Positions 9,589 to 17,101 of a DNA stretch of 64,000 nt are shown piece by piece. Source of the stretch: Atlantibacter subterraneus (GTDB lineage Bacteria > Pseudomonadota > Gammaproteobacteria > Enterobacterales > Enterobacteriaceae); the NCBI RefSeq assembly GCF_027853245.1, contig NZ_JAPTZM010000008.1; one strand, 5' to 3'. Position 1 is the stretch's first letter. Every line of letters begins with the position of its first letter. Below the pieces are notes generated by a model. It saw only the letters and a program-made list of their open reading frames with translations, was not told the origin of the DNA and made no database searches. The position numbers and the translations under genes were made by a program.

Positions 9589-11064
9589 ATGAATACACAA
9601 CAACTGGCGAAACTGCGTTCTATCGTGCCCGAGATGCGTCGCGTCCGGCACATTCATTTTGTCGGCATCGGCGGTGCTGGCATGGGCGGTATTGCCGAAG
9701 TGCTGGCGAACGAGGGTTATCAAATTAGCGGCTCCGATCTGGCGCCCAACCCGGTGACCCAGCAACTGGCGGCTTTAGGTGCCACCATTTATTTCAACCA
9801 TCGCCCGGAAAACGTCAGCGACGCCAGCGTGGTGGTGGTTTCCAGCGCGATTTCTGCGGATAACCCGGAGATCGTGGCCGCTCATGAAGCGCGTATCCCG
9901 GTGATCCGCCGCGCGGAAATGTTGGCGGAATTAATGCGTTTTCGTCACGGCATCGCGATTGCCGGGACGCACGGTAAAACAACGACGACGGCGATGGTGT
10001 CCAGCATTTACGCGGAAGCTGGTCTGGACCCGACGTTTGTCAACGGCGGTCTGGTGAAAGCGGCGGGTGTGCACGCGCGCCTGGGGCACAGCCGTTACCT
10101 TATTGCTGAAGCGGATGAGAGCGACGCATCATTCCTGCATTTGCAGCCGATGGTCTCCATCGTGACCAATATCGAAGCCGACCATATGGACACCTACCAG
10201 GGCGACTTTGAGAACTTAAAGCAGACCTTCATTAACTTTCTGCATAATCTGCCGTTTTATGGTCGTGCGGTAATGTGTGTTGACGATCCGGTGATCCGCG
10301 AGCTGCTGCCGCGTGTCGGGCGTCAGACCACCACCTACGGCTTTAGCGACGATGCCGACGTACGCGTCGAGCAGTACGTACAGAAGGGTGCGCAGGGCCA
10401 CTTTATTATCGTGCGCCAGGATAAGCCGGAGCTGCACGTCACGCTGAATGCGCCGGGACGCCATAACGCGCTTAACGCCGCAGCGGCGGTAGCGGTGGCG
10501 ACTGAAGAGGGTATCGAAGACGATGCCATTCTGCGCGCGCTGGAAAACTTCCAGGGCACAGGCCGACGTTTTGATTTCCTGGGCGAATTCCCGCTGGCAG
10601 CCGTGAACGAGAAGCCGGGCACCGCGATGCTGGTCGACGACTATGGTCATCATCCGACGGAAGTGGACGCCACCATTAAAGCGGCGCGCGCGGGCTGGCC
10701 GGATAAAAATCTGGTGATGATATTCCAGCCGCACCGTTATACCCGTACCCGTGACTTATACGATGATTTTGCCAACGTGCTGTCGCAGGTCGACGCGCTA
10801 TTAATGCTGGACGTTTATTCCGCAGGCGAAGCGGCCATTCCCGGCGCGGATAGCCGTTCGCTGTGCCGCACCATTCGCGGGCGCGGCAAAATCGACCCGA
10901 TTCTGGTTTCCGAGCCGAAACAGGTTGCCGAAATGCTGGCTCCGGTATTAACCGGCAATGATTTAATTCTGGTGCAGGGTGCCGGGAACATCGGCAAGAT
11001 TGCTCGCCACCTGGCTGAGGTGAAGTTGCAGCCGCAAACGCGTGAGGATGAGCAACATGGCTGA
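9589..11064 (+). CDS. murC: UDP-MurNAc L-alanine ligase MurC
   Basis: Cytoplasmic ligase adding the first amino acid, L-alanine, to UDP-MurNAc. It has 491 residues, as in E. coli. The N-terminal Rossmann motif GIGGAGMGGIAE binds the UDP substrate; the P-loop is G126-THGKTTTT, and DDYGHHPTE lies in the C-terminal domain. It starts at ATG 9589 with only a weak ribosome-binding site. Its last codons overlap ddlB by 8 bp. Confidence 0.98.
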   Translation: MNTQQLAKLRSIVPEMRRVRHIHFVGIGGAGMGGIAEVLANEGYQISGSDLAPNPVTQQLAALGATIYFNHRPENVSDASVVVVSSAISADNPEIVAAHEARIPVIRRAEMLAELMRFRHGIAIAGTHGKTTTTAMVSSIYAEAGLDPTFVNGGLVKAAGVHARLGHSRYLIAEADESDASFLHLQPMVSIVTNIEADHMDTYQGDFENLKQTFINFLHNLPFYGRAVMCVDDPVIRELLPRVGRQTTTYGFSDDADVRVEQYVQKGAQGHFIIVRQDKPELHVTLNAPGRHNALNAAAAVAVATEEGIEDDAILRALENFQGTGRRFDFLGEFPLAAVNEKPGTAMLVDDYGHHPTEVDATIKAARAGWPDKNLVMIFQPHRYTRTRDLYDDFANVLSQVDALLMLDVYSAGEAAIPGADSRSLCRTIRGRGKIDPILVSEPKQVAEMLAPVLTGNDLILVQGAGNIGKIARHLAEVKLQPQTREDEQHG

Positions 11065-11977
11065 GAAAATTGCAGTACTGCTGGGCGGCTTTTCCGCCGA
11101 GCGTGACGTCTCTTTACAGTCCGGCGCTGCGGTGCTGAAAGGCCTGCGCGAAGGCGGCGTTGACGCGTATGCGGTCGACCCGCGCGACACGCCGGTTACC
11201 ACTCTTAAAGAAGAAGGCTTCGATAAAGTCTTTATCGCCTTGCATGGCCGGGGCGGTGAAGATGGCACATTGCAGGGGCTGCTGGAGTTTATGGATCTGC
11301 CCTATACCGGCAGCGGCGTGATGGCCTCGGCGATCACCATGGACAAGCAGCGCACCAAATTGCTCTGGAAAGGTGCGGGCCTGCCGGTTGCTCCCTGGGT
11401 CGGATTGACCCGCAAAACATTCAGCGCCGGGCTTGATGACGCTACCCGCCAGGCGATTGCGGAATTAGGTTTACCGTTAATCGTGAAACCCAGCCGCGAA
11501 GGCTCCAGCGTGGGTATGTCGAAAGTCGACGCCTCTGAAAACCTTGATGCGGCGCTGGCTTTAGCGTTTGAACATGACGAAGAAGTGCTTGTTGAGAAGT
11601 GGCTGAGCGGCCCGGAATTCACGGTGGCGATCCTCGGTGAAGAAATTTTACCGTCGATTCGTATTCAACCCGCTGGAACCTTCTATGATTATGAGGCCAA
11701 GTATCTCTCTGATGATACTCAATATTTCTGCCCATCAGGCCTGGAAGCCGATCGTGAAAGCGCACTGAACGCGCTGGTGCTTGAGGCCTGGAACGCTCTC
11801 GGTTGCCGGGGCTGGGGACGGGTTGATGTGATGCTGGATAGCGATGGCGCGTTTTATTTACTGGAAGTGAATACCGCGCCGGGGATGACCAGCCACAGCC
11901 TGGTGCCGATGGCGGCGCGTCAGTCTGGCCTGAGCTTCTCGCAGTTAGTTGTCCGTATCCTGGCATTGGCGGAGTGA
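11057..11977 (+). CDS. ddlB: D-alanine-D-alanine ligase DdlB
   Basis: ATP-grasp enzyme joining two D-alanines for use by MurF. It has 306 residues from ATG 11057. An in-frame GTG at 11042 would add five residues, but AGGATGAG sits at the right distance before 11057, and that start matches the E. coli length. Motifs include HGRGGEDGT, KPSREGSSVG (ATP and substrate loop) and LLEVNTAPGMTSHSL near the end. It overlaps murC by 8 bp; ftsQ starts 1 bp after the stop. In E. coli, promoters for ftsQAZ lie inside this gene; I did not try to place them. Confidence 0.96.
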   Translation: MAEKIAVLLGGFSAERDVSLQSGAAVLKGLREGGVDAYAVDPRDTPVTTLKEEGFDKVFIALHGRGGEDGTLQGLLEFMDLPYTGSGVMASAITMDKQRTKLLWKGAGLPVAPWVGLTRKTFSAGLDDATRQAIAELGLPLIVKPSREGSSVGMSKVDASENLDAALALAFEHDEEVLVEKWLSGPEFTVAILGEEILPSIRIQPAGTFYDYEAKYLSDDTQYFCPSGLEADRESALNALVLEAWNALGCRGWGRVDVMLDSDGAFYLLEVNTAPGMTSHSLVPMAARQSGLSFSQLVVRILALAE

Positions 11978-11978
11978 T

Positions 11979-12809
11979 ATGTCGCAGGCGGCGCTAAACA
12001 CCCGAAACCGGTCCGAGGAGGTCACAACCTCGAACCGCAATAATGGAACGCGACTTGCAGGCATATTGTTTCTGTTGGCTGTGTTATGTACCGTGTTTTT
12101 TGGCGGTTGGGTGGTATTGGGCTGGATGGAAGATGCGCAGCGTCTTCCTTTATCAAAGCTGGTCGTGACCGGGGACCGTCACTACACGCGAAATGATGAT
12201 ATTCGTCAGTCGATTCTGGCCTTAGGTTCGCCAGGGACGTTTATGACCCAGGACGTAAATATCATCCAGCAGCAAATCGAACGCTTGCCCTGGATCAAGC
12301 AGGCGAGCGTTAGAAAGCAGTGGCCGGACGAATTGAAGATTCATCTGGTTGAATATGTGCCCATAGCACGTTGGAATGACCAGCACATGATTGACGCGCA
12401 GGGAAATGCGTTCAGCGTGCCGGCTTCGCGAACCAGCAAACAGATTTTACCGATGCTGTACGGCCCGGAAGGCAGTGAAAACGAAGTGCTTCAGGGTTAT
12501 CGCGATATGGGACAAGTGCTGGCGAAGGACAGGTTCACGGTTAAGGAAGCGGCTATGACCGCTCGTCGCTCCTGGCAGTTGACGCTGACGAATGATATCA
12601 AGCTCAATCTGGGCAGAGGCGATACGATGAAACGTCTGGCGCGGTTTGTAGAACTTTACCCGGTTCTGCAACAGCAGTCGCAGGCTGACGCAAAACGAAT
12701 CAGTTACGTCGATTTGCGCTACGACTCAGGCGCGGCGGTGGGTTGGATACCCGCGCCAGTTGAAGAACCTAATCAGCAACAGAATCAGGCACAGGCAGAA
12801 CAACAATGA
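11979..12809 (+). CDS. ftsQ: Cell division protein FtsQ
   Basis: Bitopic membrane protein that recruits FtsL and FtsB to the divisome. It has 276 residues from ATG 11979; an upstream in-frame GTG at 11949 lies inside ddlB and is unlikely. Layout: basic cytoplasmic tail, one membrane helix (about 25-47), a POTRA domain with LPLSKLVVTGDRHYTRND, then the beta domain ending in a glutamine-rich tail. It overlaps ftsA by 4 bp. Confidence 0.97.
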   Translation: MSQAALNTRNRSEEVTTSNRNNGTRLAGILFLLAVLCTVFFGGWVVLGWMEDAQRLPLSKLVVTGDRHYTRNDDIRQSILALGSPGTFMTQDVNIIQQQIERLPWIKQASVRKQWPDELKIHLVEYVPIARWNDQHMIDAQGNAFSVPASRTSKQILPMLYGPEGSENEVLQGYRDMGQVLAKDRFTVKEAAMTARRSWQLTLTNDIKLNLGRGDTMKRLARFVELYPVLQQQSQADAKRISYVDLRYDSGAAVGWIPAPVEEPNQQQNQAQAEQQ

Positions 12810-14062
12810 TCAAGGCGACGGACAGAAAACTGGTAGTTGGACTAGAGATCGGGACCGCAAAGGTCGCCGCTTTAGTAGGGGAAGTTCTGCCCGACGGTAT
12901 GGTCAATATTATTGGCGTCGGGAGTTGCCCCTCCCGTGGCATGGACAAAGGCGGGGTGAACGATCTGGAGTCGGTGGTGAAGTGCGTACAGCGCGCCATC
13001 GACCAGGCGGAATTGATGGCGGATTGCCAGATCTCTTCGGTGTATCTGGCGCTTTCGGGTAAGCACATCAGTTGCCAGAACGAAATCGGTATGGTGCCGA
13101 TTTCCGAAGAGGAAGTGACGCAGGAAGATGTAGAGAACGTGGTCCATACCGCCAAATCGGTGCGTGTGCGCGACGAACACCGCGTTCTGCATGTCATTCC
13201 TCAGGAATATGCCATCGATTATCAGGAAGGCATTAAAAATCCGGTCGGGTTATCCGGTGTACGTATGCAGGCCAAGGTACATTTGATCACCTGCCACAAC
13301 GATATGGCAAAAAACATTGTCAAAGCGGTTGAACGATGTGGCCTGAAAGTTGACCAACTCATTTTCGCCGGTCTTGCGGCGAGCTATTCGGTGCTAACCG
13401 AAGATGAACGTGAACTGGGCGTCTGTGTCGTGGATATTGGCGGTGGTACAATGGATATCGCCGTGTATACCGGCGGTGCGCTGCGTCATACCAAAGTGAT
13501 CCCGTATGCCGGGAACGTGGTGACCAGTGATATCGCTTACGCCTTCGGTACCCCGCCGAGCGATGCCGAGGCGATTAAAGTGCGCCACGGCTGCGCGCTG
13601 GGATCGATTGTCGGCAAAGACGAAAGCGTCGAAGTGCCGAGCGTGGGCGGTCGTCCGCCGCGTAGTTTACAGCGTCAGACGCTTGCCGAGGTGATTGAGC
13701 CGCGTTATACCGAGTTGCTCAACCTCGTGAATGAAGAAATTTTGCAATTGCAGGAGCAGTTGCGTCAGCAAGGGGTGAAACACCATCTTGCGGCTGGCAT
13801 CGTCTTAACCGGCGGCGCAGCACAAATTGAAGGCCTCGCCGCCTGTGCGCAACGCGTATTCCATACGCAGGTGCGTATCGGGCAGCCATTGAATATTACC
13901 GGTCTTACTGATTATGCTCAGGAGCCTTACTATTCGACGGCGGTAGGCCTGTTGCACTACGGGAAAGAAACCCATCTCAGTGGTGAAACGGAAACGGAAA
14001 AACGGACTTCAGTCGGCTCGTGGATTAAACGACTCAACGGTTGGCTACGAAAAGAGTTTTAA
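12806..14062 (+). CDS. ftsA: Cell division actin-like protein FtsA
   Basis: Actin-fold ATPase that tethers FtsZ filaments to the inner membrane and helps activate FtsWI. It has 418 residues, two fewer than E. coli; the difference lies just before the tail. Phosphate-binding loops are GLEIGTAKVAAL at the N terminus and VVDIGGGTMD near residue 210. The last 15 residues (GSWIKRLNGWLRKEF) form the amphipathic membrane-targeting helix. Conservation is very high, including the 1C domain. Confidence 0.98.
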   Translation: MIKATDRKLVVGLEIGTAKVAALVGEVLPDGMVNIIGVGSCPSRGMDKGGVNDLESVVKCVQRAIDQAELMADCQISSVYLALSGKHISCQNEIGMVPISEEEVTQEDVENVVHTAKSVRVRDEHRVLHVIPQEYAIDYQEGIKNPVGLSGVRMQAKVHLITCHNDMAKNIVKAVERCGLKVDQLIFAGLAASYSVLTEDERELGVCVVDIGGGTMDIAVYTGGALRHTKVIPYAGNVVTSDIAYAFGTPPSDAEAIKVRHGCALGSIVGKDESVEVPSVGGRPPRSLQRQTLAEVIEPRYTELLNLVNEEILQLQEQLRQQGVKHHLAAGIVLTGGAAQIEGLAACAQRVFHTQVRIGQPLNITGLTDYAQEPYYSTAVGLLHYGKETHLSGETETEKRTSVGSWIKRLNGWLRKEF

Positions 14063-14070
14063 TTTTAAAA

Positions 14071-14093
14071 GAGACCGCTGAGTTTGCGGTCTC
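14071..14093 (+). other. RNA hairpin between ftsA and ftsZ
   Basis: An 8 bp perfect stem (GAGACCGC / GCGGTCTC) with a 7 nt loop lies in the 60 bp between the ftsA stop and the ftsZ start. No T run follows, so it is not a terminator. It could be a processing or stability element that helps make FtsZ more abundant than FtsA; that is inference. Confidence 0.5.
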
Positions 14094-14122
14094 AGGCGAC
14101 AGGCACAAAACGGAGAGAAACT

Positions 14123-15274
14123 ATGTTTGAACCTATGGAACTGACCAATGACGCGGTGATTAAAGTCATCGGCGTCGGCGGTGGCGGTGGTAATGCCGTC
14201 GAACACATGGTGCGCGAGCGCATCGAAGGTGTGGAATTCTTCGCGGTAAACACCGATGCCCAGGCATTGCGTAAGACCGCAGTAGGACAGACTATCCAGA
14301 TTGGTAGCGGGATCACCAAAGGCCTTGGCGCTGGTGCGAATCCTGAAGTTGGCCGTAATGCTGCGGATGAAGACCGCGAAGCGTTACGCGCTGCGCTGGA
14401 TGGTGCAGACATGGTGTTCATCGCGGCCGGTATGGGCGGTGGTACAGGTACGGGCGCTGCGCCAGTGGTGGCTGAAGTGGCCAAAGACCTGGGCATCCTG
14501 ACCGTTGCGGTAGTAACTAAACCGTTTAACTTCGAAGGCAAGAAGCGTATGGCCTTCGCAGAGCAGGGGATCACCGAGCTGTCCAAGCACGTGGACTCGC
14601 TGATCACTATCCCTAACGACAAATTACTGAAAGTGCTGGGCCGTGGCATCTCTCTGCTGGATGCGTTCGGCGCAGCCAACGACGTGCTGAAAGGCGCAGT
14701 TCAGGGCATCGCGGAACTGATTACCCGTCCTGGCCTGATGAACGTTGACTTTGCGGACGTGCGTACCGTGATGTCTGAAATGGGTTACGCCATGATGGGC
14801 TCCGGCGTGGCGAGCGGTGAAGACCGTGCGGAAGAAGCGGCAGAAATGGCCATCTCTTCTCCGCTGCTGGAAGATATCGATCTGTCCGGCGCGCGTGGCG
14901 TACTGGTTAACATCACTGCGGGCTTCGACCTGCGTCTGGATGAGTTTGAAACCGTGGGTAACACCATCCGTGCGTTTGCGTCTGATAACGCCACCGTGGT
15001 AATCGGTACTTCGCTTGACCCGGATATGAATGACGAACTGCGCGTGACCGTTGTTGCGACTGGTATCGGCATGGATAAACGCCCGGAAATCACCCTGGTG
15101 ACCAACAAGCAGACTCAGCAGCCAGTGATGGATCGTTACCAGCAGCACGGCATGGCGCCGCTGCAGCAGGAACAAAAACCGGCAGCAAAAGCGGTGAACG
15201 ATACAACGCCGCAGGTGGCTAAAGAACCGGATTACTTAGATATTCCGGCATTTTTGCGTAAACAAGCTGATTAA
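14123..15274 (+). CDS. ftsZ: Cell division GTPase FtsZ
   Basis: Tubulin homologue that forms the division ring. It has 383 residues from ATG 14123, with GGAGAGAAACT upstream; an in-frame ATG at 14084 lies inside the intergenic hairpin and would add 13 unrelated residues. The GTP-binding tubulin signature GGGTGTGAAP lies near residue 105 and the T7 loop catalytic region NVDFADVRT near 207. A variable linker (QQEQKPAAKAVND) is followed by the conserved tail DYLDIPAFLRKQAD, which binds FtsA and ZipA. Confidence 0.99.
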   Translation: MFEPMELTNDAVIKVIGVGGGGGNAVEHMVRERIEGVEFFAVNTDAQALRKTAVGQTIQIGSGITKGLGAGANPEVGRNAADEDREALRAALDGADMVFIAAGMGGGTGTGAAPVVAEVAKDLGILTVAVVTKPFNFEGKKRMAFAEQGITELSKHVDSLITIPNDKLLKVLGRGISLLDAFGAANDVLKGAVQGIAELITRPGLMNVDFADVRTVMSEMGYAMMGSGVASGEDRAEEAAEMAISSPLLEDIDLSGARGVLVNITAGFDLRLDEFETVGNTIRAFASDNATVVIGTSLDPDMNDELRVTVVATGIGMDKRPEITLVTNKQTQQPVMDRYQQHGMAPLQQEQKPAAKAVNDTTPQVAKEPDYLDIPAFLRKQAD

Positions 15275-15375
15275 GAATAAACCGGAAGTTGGGGTTCAGC
15301 GCTCTTTGTGCTAAACTGCGCTGCCGATTGTGATATACACTCTCGGTTGTATAGGTTATTTGGCGAGATTATACG

Positions 15376-16293
15376 ATGATCAAACAAAGGACTCTTAAAC
15401 GTATCGTTCAGGCGACTGGCGTCGGTTTACATACCGGCAAGAAAGTCACGCTGACGCTACGCCCTGCGCCGGCAAATACCGGGGTCATCTATCGTCGCAC
15501 CGACTTGAATCCTCCGGTAGATTTTCCGGCTGATGCCAAATCTGTGCGTGATACCATGCTCTGTACTTGCCTGGTCAACGAGCATGACGTGCGGATTTCT
15601 ACCGTAGAGCACCTGAACGCAGCTTTAGCGGGTCTGGGAATCGACAACATCGTTATCGAAGTTGACGCCCCGGAAATCCCGATTATGGACGGTAGCGCAG
15701 CGCCGTTTGTTTACCTGCTGCTTGATGCAGGTATCGACGAGCTGAAAGTGGCCAAGAAATTTGTTCGTATTAAAGAAACCGTTCGCGTGGAAGACGGTGA
15801 CAAATGGGCTGAATTCAAGCCGTACAATGGTTTTTCGTTGGACTTTACCATCGATTTTAACCATCCAGCGATTGATGCCAGCACCCAGCGTTACCAGATG
15901 AACTTCTCCGCTGATGCCTTTATGCGTCAAATCAGCCGCGCGCGTACCTTTGGTTTCATGCGTGATATCGAATATCTGCAATCCCGTGGTTTGTGCCTGG
16001 GCGGTAGCTTCGATTGTGCCATCGTTGTTGACGATTATCGCGTATTGAACGAAGACGGCCTGCGTTTTGAAGATGAATTCGTTCGTCACAAAATGTTGGA
16101 TGCCATTGGTGACTTGTTCATGTGTGGCCACAACATTATTGGCGCGTTTACCGCCTATAAATCAGGCCATGCGCTGAACAACAAACTGTTGCAGGCTGTG
16201 CTGGCAAAACAGGAAGCGTGGGAATTTGTGACTTTCGAAGACGAAGCAGAAATGCCGCTCGCTTTCAAAGCGCCTTCCATCGTCCTGGCGTAA
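15376..16293 (+). CDS. lpxC: UDP-3-O-acyl-GlcNAc deacetylase LpxC
   Basis: Zinc deacetylase that performs the committed step of lipid A synthesis. It has 305 residues, as in E. coli. Zinc ligands are H79 (VEHLNAAL), H238 and D242 (HKMLDAIGD). The C-terminal tail, which in E. coli holds the FtsH/LapB degradation signal, ends in PLAFKAPSIVLA, so that control is probably conserved. The 101 bp gap to ftsZ suggests its own promoter. Confidence 0.98.
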   Translation: MIKQRTLKRIVQATGVGLHTGKKVTLTLRPAPANTGVIYRRTDLNPPVDFPADAKSVRDTMLCTCLVNEHDVRISTVEHLNAALAGLGIDNIVIEVDAPEIPIMDGSAAPFVYLLLDAGIDELKVAKKFVRIKETVRVEDGDKWAEFKPYNGFSLDFTIDFNHPAIDASTQRYQMNFSADAFMRQISRARTFGFMRDIEYLQSRGLCLGGSFDCAIVVDDYRVLNEDGLRFEDEFVRHKMLDAIGDLFMCGHNIIGAFTAYKSGHALNNKLLQAVLAKQEAWEFVTFEDEAEMPLAFKAPSIVLA

Positions 16294-16538
16294 TACGCAC
16301 TTCATAATACGGCTGGTTATTTCTGGTACTCTCTCCGATCAGAAAAACTGGCCGTTTTTTATTACTCCTTTCAGAAATCTTTTACGCCTGAAACTGTTTA
16401 ACCGCTGGTTTCTTGTTCAGTTCTCTGGCCTTAGCGCCTGATTCCTGCTGTCTGACTGCGTGAATGATGATAATATTTGTGCGCAAATTTAAATGATTAA
16501 TGAACGACGGAAACATTTCGTCTGTTCTGGTGGGTAAC

Positions 16539-17042
16539 GTGTCCGGACTTTTGACCTGTTGGCGACAAATAGGCAGACGTTTTTTTTGGCCGCATCTCTT
16601 GTTGGGGATGGTCGCGGCAAGCCTTGGGCTGCCCGCGTTAAACAACAGCGCCGAGCCGGATTTACCCGCTAAAGCGTCGACCCGCAATATTGATAATCCG
16701 CAGCTATTTAATTTTGATACGCTGGCGCTGCAGCAGACGGTTCGTCGCCCTTCCTTTTCCGTGGATTACTGGCATCAACATGCCATTCGTACCGTAATCC
16801 GCCACCTGACTTTCGCCATGGCACCGCAAACGCTGCCGGTGGCGGAAGAGGTCAAAATTCCCCTTCAGGCACAGCAACTGGCTCTGCTTGATACCTTAAG
16901 TACACTTCTCACTCATGAAACCCAGCCTTCGCGGGTACTCAGTCTGCTACCTGTGGCCACGCATGCCGATCGGCATTTCGCCATCAGCCACTGGATAAGC
17001 CAGGTTAAAGGTATCCGCGCCGGTCCTCAACGCCTGAGTTAA
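16539..17042 (+). CDS. secM: Secretion monitor and arrest peptide SecM
   Basis: Exported regulatory peptide whose translation stalls when Sec export is slow, exposing the secA ribosome-binding site. I chose the GTG at 16539 (167 residues; E. coli 170, also GTG) because it aligns with the E. coli N terminus; ATG 16500 would add 13 residues. Residues about 14-38 are a long signal sequence (FFWPHLLLGMVAASLGLPAL). The arrest motif runs F147 to P163, FAISHWISQVKGIRAGP. The residues needed for stalling in E. coli (F, W-I, G-I-R-A-G-P) are kept while the residues between them differ. The segment just before the motif differs strongly from E. coli. secA follows 59 bp downstream. Confidence 0.95.
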   Translation: MSGLLTCWRQIGRRFFWPHLLLGMVAASLGLPALNNSAEPDLPAKASTRNIDNPQLFNFDTLALQQTVRRPSFSVDYWHQHAIRTVIRHLTFAMAPQTLPVAEEVKIPLQAQQLALLDTLSTLLTHETQPSRVLSLLPVATHADRHFAISHWISQVKGIRAGPQRLS

Positions 17043-17101
17043 GTCCTTTATACTTATCCTTTTTTATTTCTTCGCACAGGCGAGGCGTTTGAGATTTTAT
17101 T

